Source of the DNA: Bacillota bacterium
GTDB lineage: Bacteria > Bacillota > SHA-98 > Ch115
Assembly: GCA_013178415.1 (NCBI GenBank)
Contig: JABLXA010000001.1
Location: forward strand, 159,445 to 223,444
DNA: 64,000 bases
Reading direction: 5' to 3'
Shown: positions 8,206 through 16,039 of the stretch, one piece after another
Numbering within the stretch: position 1 is the stretch's first letter
Layout: every line of letters starts with the position of its first letter
Program-made: the position numbers and the translations under genes
Notes under the pieces: generated by a model
The model's database searches: none
The model's input: the letters and a program-made list of their open reading frames with translations, nothing else
Told to the model about the DNA's origin: nothing

Positions 8206-9618
8206 ATGTTTAGCCGGGGGGATATGAAGAAAATGCCGATAAGTAGCAAAAGCCTGTTGAGCATATGTTGCGCGAGATTAGCGGCCTTGGGATCCATCGT
8301 CTCCTTCATTGTGTTCGGTGTCATATATTTGTCTTATACTTCAGTTGCGCTTGCCGATCCCCCCACACAGATTGATCCCGAACAGCAGAATGCGACCGAG
8401 ATTTGGCCCATTCAGAAAAGTGGAGATTTGCCGGGCACCCCGGTTCGCATTAAAGATATAGCGCGGGTGCTGGGGGTTCGCTCGAATCAGCTCATGGGCT
8501 ATGGATTGGTGATTGGACTCAATGGCACTGGCGATTCGCGCCAGGTGATATTCACTACTCAGGCAATAAGCAATATGTTGAATCGTTTTGGCATCACCGT
8601 TGATAGCCATGATGTTCAATCGCGAAATGTGGCTGCGGTCATGGTTACGTGTGATCTTCCTCCGTTCGTCAAAAATGGCGACAGGATCGATGTGGTCGTA
8701 TCCTCGCTAGGAGATTCCAGATCCCTGGAGGGGGGAGTCCTGTTACTTACTCCACTTCAGGCCCCGGACGGAAATGTGTATGCTGTTGCCCAGGGCCCTG
8801 TAAGTTTGGGGGGGCGAGGCGGAACTAGGAGGGATAGCAATTTTCCTACTGTAGCTGTGATTCCAAATGGTGCCATAATTGAAAAGGAAGTCCCGACCAT
8901 CTTCGCCGATTCGGGCTCGAAGACAATTTCGATTACGTTGAATCGTCCTGATTTTACCATGGCCTCCCGGGTGGCGCAGGCGATAAATACGGCGCTTGGC
9001 GGAGCAATAGCGTCAGCCCAGGATGGGGCTACGGTCCGGGCTACCATTCCGGATTCATATTCAAATAACACCGTTGGTTTCATTGCTGCTATAGAGGAAC
9101 TCACGGTCAATGCTGACGCCGTGGCCAAGGTGGTCATAAATGAGCGAACAGGCACGGTGGTAATAGGTGGCAATGTTCGACTTCTGCCTGCGGTCATCTC
9201 GCACGGAAATCTCAGGGTTCAGATATCCGGTTCAGGCGCCGGGGCATCTCATGCAGATATTGAGCCGGCGTCTAAGGGCGCCACTGCGGCTACCGGGGCA
9301 ACTCACGTGGATACTGTGGCGGCCACCGGGGCAACTCACGCAGGTACTGGCGCAGCTCCGGCGGGTGCCGGGGCAACTCCCGAGGGTACCAGGGCATTTC
9401 CTGCGGGCGCCCGGGTGTCACCTGTAAATGCTGGCAATGTCAATAATGCCAGACCTGGCGGGTCGACTGGCAGTCTATTTGAAGTCGGCTCAGGCGGCAC
9501 GGTTGATACCCTGGTTCAGGCCCTAAATAGTGTCGGCGCTTCGCCAAAGGATGTGATAGCCGTGCTGCAGGCCTTAAGGTCTGCTGGGTCATTGCTGGCG
9601 GAGATTGAGATACTTTAG
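8206..9618 (+). CDS. flgI: Flagellar P-ring protein FlgI with a repeat-rich insertion
   Basis: Periplasmic ring subunit around the distal rod. Conserved blocks are VRIKDIARVLGVRSNQLMGY, GLVIGLNGTGDS, NVAAVMVTCDLPPF, GDRIDVVVSSLGDS, GGVLLLTPL and the C-terminal LVQALNSVGASPKDVIAVLQ. I take ATG 8206, with GAGGA upstream and an N-terminal signal anchor of about residues 20-45; the frame is open to a TTG at 8143 that overlaps the flgH stop. Between about residues 341 and 415 there is a long Ala/Gly/Thr-rich low-complexity insertion (DNA 9229-9450) in the place where other FlgI proteins have a short loop. Confidence 0.93.
   Translation: MFSRGDMKKMPISSKSLLSICCARLAALGSIVSFIVFGVIYLSYTSVALADPPTQIDPEQQNATEIWPIQKSGDLPGTPVRIKDIARVLGVRSNQLMGYGLVIGLNGTGDSRQVIFTTQAISNMLNRFGITVDSHDVQSRNVAAVMVTCDLPPFVKNGDRIDVVVSSLGDSRSLEGGVLLLTPLQAPDGNVYAVAQGPVSLGGRGGTRRDSNFPTVAVIPNGAIIEKEVPTIFADSGSKTISITLNRPDFTMASRVAQAINTALGGAIASAQDGATVRATIPDSYSNNTVGFIAAIEELTVNADAVAKVVINERTGTVVIGGNVRLLPAVISHGNLRVQISGSGAGASHADIEPASKGATAATGATHVDTVAATGATHAGTGAAPAGAGATPEGTRAFPAGARVSPVNAGNVNNARPGGSTGSLFEVGSGGTVDTLVQALNSVGASPKDVIAVLQALRSAGSLLAEIEIL
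9229..9450 (+). repeat. Degenerate GC-rich repeat inside flgI
   Basis: The segment repeats variants of GCCACCGGGGCAACTCACG (for example at about 9292 and 9321) and GGTACC/GGGCA blocks. It encodes Thr-Gly-Ala-Thr-His-type repeats of FlgI. The reading frame is kept throughout. Confidence 0.7.
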
Positions 9619-9711
9619 TAATAGTTGATGATGCCTATGTATCCGGTGCGGCAGTGAGGCGTCGCCGTATTAACAGCAAGTCTGATGGGATCATTTGGAG
9701 GGTGCGGCATT

Positions 9712-10359
9712 ATGGCTTTTTGTGCATCGGGTTTGTCTGGAATCGATAGAATTCAGCCCTCTGGCGTTTATGGTTCATATAGCCTCTCAGGGGCCTATTT
9801 TGAGAATAAGCGATTGCCATTTTCATCATTCGCTGGCGCCGGCCAGGCCAGCATAGGCGACTGCCCGCCAGTAGCGGCCCAGCGCGACCAAGCCTCGTCT
9901 GCCAGTCCCGTGCGGGCTGAGAGAGGAAGAGGTACTAATCAAATTGGAGGAGCAGCCGATAACCTTAATGGAGGCAGGAATCTCAATAGGGCCAGGAATC
10001 TCGATGGGGCCAGGAACCTTAATGGGATCAGGAGCTTCGATGGGACCGAGAACCTTAATGAGTCCAGGAACCTCAGCGAGGTATGCCGGGATTTTGAGGC
10101 GATCTTCCTCCAATATTTGATTCGCGAGATGCGGGCGTCAGTCCCAAAGGATGATCTATTCGATGGAGGCTTTCAGGAAGAGGTATTCATGAGCCTCTTT
10201 GATGAGAGTCTTGCGAAGGAACTCGCCAAGCGTGGTGGAATCGGCATCGGTGATATGCTTGTAAAGCAGCTCTCTGAATCCTCACGGATCGTTCATCCCG
10301 CGGCTAAGGCTCCCGTTATCGGTAAAAGCGAGGGGAATCAGCGTGAGGGTAACGAATGA
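9712..10359 (+). CDS. flgJ: FlgJ-like rod-binding protein (no muramidase domain)
   Basis: Rod-cap/rod-binding protein. The C-terminal part (about residues 125-187: CRDFEAIFLQYLIREMR ... GFQEEVFMSLFDESLAKELA ... GIGIGDMLVKQL) is the rod-binding domain of FlgJ; the glucosaminidase domain of enterobacterial FlgJ is absent, as in many other bacteria. Start at 9712, set by GGAGGG at 9697-9702. The N-terminal half is unusual: disordered and carrying a six-residue repeat of the NLNxxR type (about residues 84-122) encoded by an 18-bp minisatellite. The 3' end overlaps flgM by 17 bases. Confidence 0.85.
   Translation: MAFCASGLSGIDRIQPSGVYGSYSLSGAYFENKRLPFSSFAGAGQASIGDCPPVAAQRDQASSASPVRAERGRGTNQIGGAADNLNGGRNLNRARNLDGARNLNGIRSFDGTENLNESRNLSEVCRDFEAIFLQYLIREMRASVPKDDLFDGGFQEEVFMSLFDESLAKELAKRGGIGIGDMLVKQLSESSRIVHPAAKAPVIGKSEGNQREGNE
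9961..10086 (+). repeat. 18-bp minisatellite, seven units, in flgJ
   Basis: Seven consecutive 18-base units of the form AAnCTnnATGGGGnCAGG fill 9961-10086 exactly and encode (R)NLNGxR-like hexapeptides. Units have diverged but the period is perfect, so the reading frame is maintained and copy number could vary without frameshift. Confidence 0.9.
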
Positions 10360-10639
10360 TGCCCTTAGGCACATGCTCCAGGCTTATTTGGATCCAGTAA
10401 ATAGAAAGTCCGTAAGGGAAGATAAGGGGCAAGCCGGGGTAAAGGCACAGGAAGGTGATACGGTCGTCATATCCGATCGGGCCAGAGAGCTTTCCAAAAT
10501 GCGAGCTATGCTAGACAAGCTTCCGGATGTCCGCCAAGAACGGGTTGTATATCTCAAAAAGCTGATAGAGTCAGGAGCATATAATGTTGATGGCCGCATG
10601 ATAGTGGACAAATTACTCAGATTCGGGAGCGGCGAATAA
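10343..10639 (+). CDS. flgM: Anti-sigma-28 factor FlgM
   Basis: Negative regulator of the flagellar sigma factor, secreted when hook assembly is complete. It has the FlgM features: a disordered N-terminus, then GDTVVISDRARELSKMRAMLDKLPDVRQERV (about residues 38-68), followed by LKKLIESGAYNVDGRMIVDKLL. The length of 98 residues is normal. GTG start with GAGGGG eight bases upstream, inside the end of flgJ; its stop overlaps the flgN start (TAATG). Its place in the middle of the operon couples regulator, chaperone and late proteins FlgK and FlgL. Confidence 0.92.
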   Translation: MRVTNDALRHMLQAYLDPVNRKSVREDKGQAGVKAQEGDTVVISDRARELSKMRAMLDKLPDVRQERVVYLKKLIESGAYNVDGRMIVDKLLRFGSGE

Positions 10640-11115
10640 TGAGTTATAATGTGATCCTGGAGGTATTGGGGGAGCAATTGCGGATCTGCAATCGCCTTTT
10701 GGACATTTCCAGGCGGGAACAGGAATTTCTACTAAAGGGCGATATTGAGGGGCTGGAACATGTGGTCTCCGAGTTCAACTCTTTGATGCCAGAGATCCAG
10801 CGGCTTGTTGCAGGCGAAGCACTTCAGGATGGGATACAACAGGAAGGCGCGGCATTCCAAGCCGAGGTGGGGGAAGCAGGGATAGAGGAAGCCGGGGCGG
10901 ATGCCGTATTAGAGGAAGTCTCTACACGGGAAATTGAATCACAGAAGATTGCGGACGCTCTCGCAGATCTCAGACAGATCATCGACGAGATAGCCCGGAT
11001 AAATCGTGCCAATTCTTTTCTGATAAAGGATTCTAATGATTTTTTGATATTTCTCCATAACTTGATGAGTCAAGGGGAACCTGGCGGGATTTACCGGAAT
11101 CCAGGACATATTTAG
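10639..11115 (+). CDS. flgN: FlgN-family flagellar export chaperone
   Basis: Predicted cytoplasmic chaperone for FlgK and FlgL. It is a helical protein with the family pattern: LGEQLRICNRLLDISRREQEFLLKGDIEGLEHVV at the start and a C-terminal helix with RANSFLIKDSNDFLIFLHNL. It lies between flgM and flgK, the standard place. A stretch of about 40 Glu/Ala/Gly-rich residues in the middle (about 53-95) lengthens it over the usual 130-150 residues. The start overlaps the flgM stop by one base. Confidence 0.85.
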   Translation: MSYNVILEVLGEQLRICNRLLDISRREQEFLLKGDIEGLEHVVSEFNSLMPEIQRLVAGEALQDGIQQEGAAFQAEVGEAGIEEAGADAVLEEVSTREIESQKIADALADLRQIIDEIARINRANSFLIKDSNDFLIFLHNLMSQGEPGGIYRNPGHI

Positions 11116-11146
11116 AGCAGCATAAATGCAGGCTGGTGATGGGGTA

Positions 11147-12568
11147 ATGCGTCCCACCTTTCTCGGTCTTGAAACGATGCGAAGAGCGCTCCAGGCACAT
11201 CAAAAGGCTCTTGATGTGACGGGGCATAATATAGCGAATTCCACCACCCCGGGATATGTGCGCCAGGAGGCGATGTTCGAGGTTACACCTCCTTACACGC
11301 CGCCTGGCGTGGTGAGATTGGTCCGTCCGGGTCAGATCGGAACCGGTGTAGATGTCGTCCGGGTAAGGCGAATATTCGACGGTTTTATTGAGGCCCGCAT
11401 CAGGGCGGCGAACTCAGGGCTCGGCAAATGGGAAGAGCAAAAGTCAGCTCTCGAACGCATCGAGTCGGCCTTCAATGACCCTGGGGATATTGGATTCGGC
11501 GATGCTCTATCGAGATTCTGGAATGCGTGGCAAGAGCTGTCCAAACGGCCGGAGAGTGATGCAGCACGCGCAGTGTTGCTGGAAGAGGCGGGGGGCTTTT
11601 GTGCCATCTTGAACCGCACCGCCCGCCAATTGGAGACGACTCATGAGGAGCTTGAAGCAGCGTACAGGGCGAAGGTCGAAGAGGTCAATTCCCTGGCGGA
11701 CCAGGTCGCAGAGCTCAATGCAGAGATAGCGAAAATAAAGGTCACTGGCAACGAGCCCAACGACCTTATGGATAAGCGCGACGCCGCTATCCGCAGGCTT
11801 TCTGAATTGATGGACATCTTGGTCTATCAAGATAGGGAAGGGGCGCTGAATATACAAGTCGGCAATGAATTTCTTGTAAAGCGGGACGAGACGCACAAAC
11901 TGGGATTGAAAACCATTGAGGCTGTGGCCGATGGGCTGCCCGGCCTCGGAAAGTCAATCGCAGTCTGGACCCACAATAACCAAGAGGTCCCCATAACTGG
12001 GGGAGAGATAGCTGGGGTTAGAGAGGCGAGAGATACCCTACTGCCAAAATACTATGGCCGCCTGGATCAAATTGCTAATACGATAATCAGTAAGGTAAAT
12101 GCACAGCATTGGGATGGCTATGGAATTGATGGATCCACCGATGTATATTTCTTTACAGGCGCGAGAGCTCGTGACATTGCGGTCAATGCCGATCTGGTCG
12201 CATATCCCAGGAGAATTGCAGCTGCCGCCACTCCAGATGCACCCGGCGACGGGTCTAATGCCGCCAAAATAGCTGCTCTCAAAGACGAGTTGCTCATATC
12301 GGGGCTCACTATCGATGGGTTCTATTCCGAGACCATTGTCCTCCTTGGAAACGACGGGAATTCCGCTGACAGAATGGCCGAGATAGAGAAATTGACTGTT
12401 GAGCAAAACACCAACCGCAAGGAGAGCTTCTCTGGAGTTTCGACAGATGAGGAGCTTGCGAAGGTGATGCGTTACCAACACGGATACAATGCCTGTGCCA
12501 GGATGGTAAGTGTCATTGATGAAATGCTAGATGTCCTCATTAACAGGACAGGGGTGACCGGCCTTTAG
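11147..12568 (+). CDS. flgK: Flagellar hook-associated protein 1, FlgK
   Basis: First hook-filament junction protein. The N-terminus has FLGLETMRRALQAHQKALDVTGHNIANSTTPGYVRQ, the flagellar axial signature; the C-terminus carries SGVSTDEELAKVMRYQHGYNACARMVSVIDEMLDVLIN, the matching coiled helix. At 473-480 residues it is at the short end for the family, so surface domains are reduced. The Met at 11147 is preferred because GGTGATGGGG precedes it; Met at 11126 is possible. Next gene is flgL. Confidence 0.93.
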   Translation: MRPTFLGLETMRRALQAHQKALDVTGHNIANSTTPGYVRQEAMFEVTPPYTPPGVVRLVRPGQIGTGVDVVRVRRIFDGFIEARIRAANSGLGKWEEQKSALERIESAFNDPGDIGFGDALSRFWNAWQELSKRPESDAARAVLLEEAGGFCAILNRTARQLETTHEELEAAYRAKVEEVNSLADQVAELNAEIAKIKVTGNEPNDLMDKRDAAIRRLSELMDILVYQDREGALNIQVGNEFLVKRDETHKLGLKTIEAVADGLPGLGKSIAVWTHNNQEVPITGGEIAGVREARDTLLPKYYGRLDQIANTIISKVNAQHWDGYGIDGSTDVYFFTGARARDIAVNADLVAYPRRIAAAATPDAPGDGSNAAKIAALKDELLISGLTIDGFYSETIVLLGNDGNSADRMAEIEKLTVEQNTNRKESFSGVSTDEELAKVMRYQHGYNACARMVSVIDEMLDVLINRTGVTGL

Positions 12569-12689
12569 GCCTGCCGGTATGGGAATCTAGGTATTGTGGA
12601 GCCGCTGGTGATGGTTGAAGTCGCGGGCCATGGATGGGGCCATGGGTCCGATGGTTTGCAACCTGGGCGTGGAAGGAGCTAGATAGGAT

Positions 12690-13589
12690 ATGCGAGTGAG
12701 CACGGGCCTTTTATTTAATACGATGATGCAAGATGTGGCGAAATACCAGGAGAGGATGAATAGCTTAAGAGAAGACATCGCAACAGGCAAATCTCTCCGC
12801 AAGCCTTCCGACGACCCACTCGGCGCTTCCCGTGCTGTCACCATCAGGGCTCTTTTGGCAGGGGCGGAGCAGCATGAAGCCAATGTGAGAGATGCCAGGG
12901 AATGGCTTTCTGCTACTGAGATGTACATGAGCCAGGCGCAGGATCTTTTGGTGGCGGCCAAAGATGCTGCGATCAAAGGCGCAAATGATGCTCTGACTGG
13001 GGACGCGAGGAAGGCTATAGCCTATGACATAAACCAGATGATCGAAGATATGTTCAGGCTGGCTAATTCGCAGCACGAGGGCAGGTATATATTCGCAGGG
13101 CTGAAAACAACAACGCCTTCGTTTACGGCGACCCGCGACGCTGATGGCATCATTACCTCCGTTACGTATGGTGGAGATTCCAAGCTTAAAATGATAGAGG
13201 CCGAAGATGACGTAAATGTGCAGGTAAACCTTCCTGGCGACCAAGCATTTGGAGCCTCAGGCTTATTCTCGACTCTCATCGCCCTGCGCGATCACCTTAT
13301 GGCCGACAACGGTGATGAGATAAGGCAGGATGTAGGCAGGCTGGATGCATGCATAGATAAGGTCACGGAGATGATCGGCCAGCTTGGGGCGCGAAGCGCC
13401 CGCCTCGGGCGCGCGGCCACCCGCATTGAACAGACCAAGGTGGAATTGGCCGCATCGCTTTCAAAGATAGAGGATACGGATATAGCCAAGGCCACAGTAG
13501 CGTTAGAGCTCCAGCAGGTGATCTACAAGGCCGCCCTTGCGGCCGGGGCGCAGGTGATACAGCCCACGCTCCTGGACTATCTGCGCTAG
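12690..13589 (+). CDS. flgL: Flagellar hook-associated protein 3, FlgL
   Basis: Second hook-filament junction protein, related to flagellin. It starts MRVSTGLLFNTMMQDV, contains the conserved GKSLRKPSDDPLGASRAVTIR segment (about residues 33-53), EGRYIFAG in the middle and IEDTDIAKATVALELQQVIYKAALAAGAQVIQPTLLDYL at the end, the flagellin C-terminal pattern. 299 residues. AAGGAG is about eleven bases before ATG. It is the last flagellar gene in the window; fliW, csrA and flagellin, often next in Bacillota, do not follow. Confidence 0.95.
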   Translation: MRVSTGLLFNTMMQDVAKYQERMNSLREDIATGKSLRKPSDDPLGASRAVTIRALLAGAEQHEANVRDAREWLSATEMYMSQAQDLLVAAKDAAIKGANDALTGDARKAIAYDINQMIEDMFRLANSQHEGRYIFAGLKTTTPSFTATRDADGIITSVTYGGDSKLKMIEAEDDVNVQVNLPGDQAFGASGLFSTLIALRDHLMADNGDEIRQDVGRLDACIDKVTEMIGQLGARSARLGRAATRIEQTKVELAASLSKIEDTDIAKATVALELQQVIYKAALAAGAQVIQPTLLDYLR

Positions 13590-13596
13590 ATCTAGC

Positions 13597-13612
13597 TGGG
13601 TGCTACCACCCA
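13597..13612 (+). terminator. Short hairpin after flgL
   Basis: TGGGTG and CACCCA form a six-base-pair stem around a four-base loop just after the flgL stop. There is no T run behind it, so it is a weak terminator candidate only. Confidence 0.25.
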
Positions 13613-13803
13613 ATGTCGACTGCGATAGATTATGGATTGGCAAGTCCAGAGTTGAAAGATAAAGCTATACCAGCGGTCGCCAGGCGCGCCGTGTGCAATC
13701 AGCTCATATTTTGAATTCGAGCTTAGTCATCTATAGCTGGGCGCCATCGTCAAGTAATCTATTATCGAAACATAATTCCTTGGTCGCAGATTGTCTTTCC
13801 ACC

Positions 13804-14556
13804 CTAGCCCCCCTCAATTACTTGTCGCACATACGTTTTGGATGCCTTCTTAATTGCAAGCATTAATGGATCATCGAGTTCCAACTGGCGCAGTGGGAGG
13901 AGAGCCCCGATCTTCTCGGAAATCTTATTCAGTGTCAAGTCCGTGGGGTGAATTATGATCAGTTGTATTCTATTCTCTATACTAAGACCCTTTTTGATCA
14001 GATCTCGCATTCTCCGATCCACAGCTTCCTCTTTGCCCGGATATCGCTTTGTCGGGCCATAGTGTTGGGCCCCGTTGAATTCAAATGCTACTCCCCTATG
14101 ATAGAGACGATCATATTCCAAATTTTGCCCAGTCACCGGGTTTTGCAGGAAATCAGGTCTTACATTATCCTCAAAGTCCTGGTCGTCGACCAGCAAATCC
14201 AGCCATGCCTTCATAAGAAATTCTCCCCGATTTGTCGCCCTGGCCAGCTTCCTTTGGAATTCCTCTGCCTCGCGTCCCCTGGCATCTAAAACAGGGTTGC
14301 GCGCTATTATGGTCAACCAACTGGCTCGATCCCTTTTTTGTTCGATTATCTCTACCCAGCCTTTATCCGCCAGTACTCTCAAGTATCTCTTAAGTGTGTT
14401 TCGCGACCGAAAGCCGGCAGATCGCATCAATTCTTCGGTCCGGACTGGGCTCTGGCCATCTGGGCTATTGAGGAGAATGGCGATATACAGCATTCTCTCG
14501 TATACCCCTAGTTTCTTGTCCGATAATAATTCCTTCGGAATCCTATTTATGTACAT
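13804..14556 (-). CDS. Winged-helix protein with a PD-(D/E)XK nuclease-like domain
   Basis: Uncharacterised 250-residue protein. Residues about 15-85 look like a winged helix-turn-helix (VYERMLYIAILLNS ... TEELMRSAGFRSRNTLKRYLRVLADKGWVEII), similar in pattern to replication-initiator or DnaD-N-like DNA-binding domains. Residues about 130-205 resemble PD-(D/E)XK-type endonucleases: Asp135 in RPDFLQNP, Glu159 in AFEFNGAQHYGP with Gln164-His165, then RDLIKKGL and the strand IQLIIIHPT. A weak ribosome binding site precedes ATG. The gene points away from a 15-fold dyad array that starts 167 bases upstream. DNA binding and cleavage are inference; it may be an immobile relic of a plasmid or element gene. 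Confidence 0.7.
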   Translation of the reverse strand: MYINRIPKELLSDKKLGVYERMLYIAILLNSPDGQSPVRTEELMRSAGFRSRNTLKRYLRVLADKGWVEIIEQKRDRASWLTIIARNPVLDARGREAEEFQRKLARATNRGEFLMKAWLDLLVDDQDFEDNVRPDFLQNPVTGQNLEYDRLYHRGVAFEFNGAQHYGPTKRYPGKEEAVDRRMRDLIKKGLSIENRIQLIIIHPTDLTLNKISEKIGALLPLRQLELDDPLMLAIKKASKTYVRQVIEGG

Positions 14557-14722
14557 ACCACATTATTCCACACAAGGGATGGATCTCCTGCCATTTAACG
14601 TAAAATATTTGCCATTAATTTTCCTGATATGTAGATCGAATCAAAGATTCAATATGAAATCATCGCGTTACCCTCAAATGCAACTATTTTCGTATTTCTA
14701 ATGATGTTATCGAAGCATTATT

Positions 14723-15215
14723 TGTCATGCGATGACAATTTGATTTGGGGGCAAACGATCATGTGACGATAGTCTGTGGTCTTTGGCCATTGTCATCCGA
14801 TGACGGTCAGACCTGCGGGATAGATGATCATAGGATGACAGTTTGTAATCTTTAGCGAATGTCATCCGATGACGGTCTGATATGGGGGACAGATGGTTAT
14901 CGGATGACGGTTTGCGATCTTTAGCAAATGTCATGTGGTGACAGTTTGGTGTAGGGGCAGATCATCATGGGATGACAATTTGTGGACTTTGCCGATAATC
15001 ATCTGGTGACAGTCTAGCGTGAGGGTAGACGATCATGGGATGACACTCTATGGCGCTTGGAGATTGTCATCCGATGACAGTTTGGTATTGGGGTAGACGA
15101 TCACGGGATGATACTTTACGGCGTTTGGCGGATGTAATGCGGTGATGATTTGTCATGTAGGCAGACGATCATGGGATGACAATCTATGACCCTTAGCGAT
15201 TGTCATCTGGTGACA
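14723..15215. repeat. Array of 15 dyads with 34-bp period
   Basis: Fifteen 15-base dyads start at 14723, 14757, 14791, 14826, 14860, 14895, 14929, 14963, 14997, 15031, 15065, 15099, 15133, 15167 and 15201, i.e. every 34 (twice 35) bases. Odd members are of the type TGTCATCCGATGACA, a perfect inverted repeat around its centre; even members are of the type GATCATGGGATGACA. The 19-base spacers also alternate in two related forms, so the higher-order unit is 68-69 bp. The dyads are better kept than the spacers. The spacers repeat and are not unique, which excludes a CRISPR. It may be a multi-site operator, iteron-like or centromere-like site. Confidence 0.9.
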
Positions 15216-15306
15216 ATTGGGGGTGCCAGACGGTGACAATCTGAGACATAAGCGGTGGATGCTTATGGGGTTATAGTTCGCAAATCATACAAGCTCGATT
15301 TTAGAA

Positions 15307-15345
15307 GTTGCGCTCGACGCAGATGGTGCACACAAAGAGCGCAAC
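15307..15345. repeat. 9-bp perfect inverted repeat
   Basis: GTTGCGCTC at 15307-15315 and GAGCGCAAC at 15337-15345 are perfect inverted copies around a 21-base loop. No T run follows. Confidence 0.75.
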
Positions 15346-15349
15346 TACA

Positions 15350-15380
15350 GGATGCTTAGATATTGGGATGCTTAGACATT
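15350..15380. repeat. 16-bp period tandem duplication
   Basis: GGATGCTTAGATATT (15350-15364) and GGATGCTTAGACATT (15366-15380) are tandem copies with one difference. Confidence 0.85.
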
Positions 15381-15495
15381 GCTGTGACTTCGGAGTTGGA
15401 TATACATGTGCATTAGAGCTGAAATCACGACGTTGGTTTGCTCATAGCGAAAATTGGGCCCTTTTAGGGCCCAACATATCAATGTATCTATATAT

Positions 15496-15540
15496 AGCCC
15501 GAGGCGTATAGGCATAGCCTGAGGCGTACAGGCATAGCCT
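15496..15540. repeat. 20-bp tandem duplication
   Basis: AGCCCGAGGCGTATAGGCAT (15496-15515) and AGCCTGAGGCGTACAGGCAT (15516-15535) are followed by the start of a third copy, AGCCTG. The GCATAGCC core reappears in the hairpin region after 16267. Confidence 0.85.
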
Positions 15541-15570
15541 GCAGCAATATCCTATTTTGATTTTGCCAGG

Positions 15571-15792
15571 CTACATCACGGTAACCTCTGCTATGCCAAT
15601 GCGCCTCAGGAACCTATACTCTGGTTCGCTTATCCGGACTATTGTGATCTGCCTTCCCATGCGGCTCTCCAGGATTGCGAAGAATGTCATATCCAGCCTA
15701 ACCACCGCCCGCAAGCAGACGAATTCGTCGCTTGAGTAGTCAGGCATATATCCAGGAGGATAAGTCTGCTTGAGTGCCTGATTCTCTTCCAT
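15571..15792 (-). CDS. Small protein with C-terminal RIS-EY-FLRRIGI motif (copy A)
   Basis: A 73-residue protein of unknown function. Start at 15792 because AAAGGGGGT lies seven bases upstream; the frame continues to a TTG at 15816. The N-terminal part is soluble-looking (KQTYPPGYMPDYSSDEFVC). The C-terminal 25 residues (VRISEPEYRFLRRIGIAEV, ending VTVM) match those of the divergent neighbour at 16040-16267 almost exactly, so the two are paralogs in that part only. The shared end is likely a functional domain; I do not recognise the family. The two genes are separated by 247 bases that must hold both promoters. Confidence 0.65.
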   Translation of the reverse strand: MEENQALKQTYPPGYMPDYSSDEFVCLRAVVRLDMTFFAILESRMGRQITIVRISEPEYRFLRRIGIAEVTVM

Positions 15793-16039
15793 GCCGGTTA
15801 CCCCCTTTGTCAACAATATTTTGTCGGAGATCTGTTCTATTCTATGAAAAAGCGGTGAAAAAGGTGAGGAACCAATCTATGCTTGTTTTCATAATATTAA
15901 CTAGCGCTCGCATATTATAGGCTACCAAGCCCGGACAAAAACAGGAGTTGATCGTACGCGGCGCGCATACTGGCATTCGGGTATTGCCGGTTCATCTATA
16001 TGTTGCCTGCATGGCACCTTTCAGAAGGGGGATGAGCCC

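Larger units (their letters stand above)
14557..15570. other. Kilobase without genes, dominated by repeats
   Basis: This stretch between the winged-helix/nuclease gene and the first small protein has no supportable gene. It contains the 34-bp dyad array, a 9-bp inverted repeat, a 16-bp and a 20-bp tandem duplication. The 69-codon minus-strand frame at 14725-14934 is only a translation of three array units. Confidence 0.8.

Noticed and set aside
14725-14934. 69-codon minus-strand frame made of 23-residue repeats
   Set aside because: It is a translation of three dyad-array units that happen to be 69 bases long; it ends as soon as the unit length becomes 68. No ribosome binding site.
14723-15238. 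CRISPR array
   Set aside because: The repeats are short dyads and the 19-base spacers are themselves repeated in two alternating forms; CRISPR spacers are unique. No cas gene is near.
15308-15511. 67-codon plus-strand frame after the array
   Set aside because: Overlaps the inverted repeat and 16-bp tandem, has no ribosome binding site and no similarity to anything I recognise.
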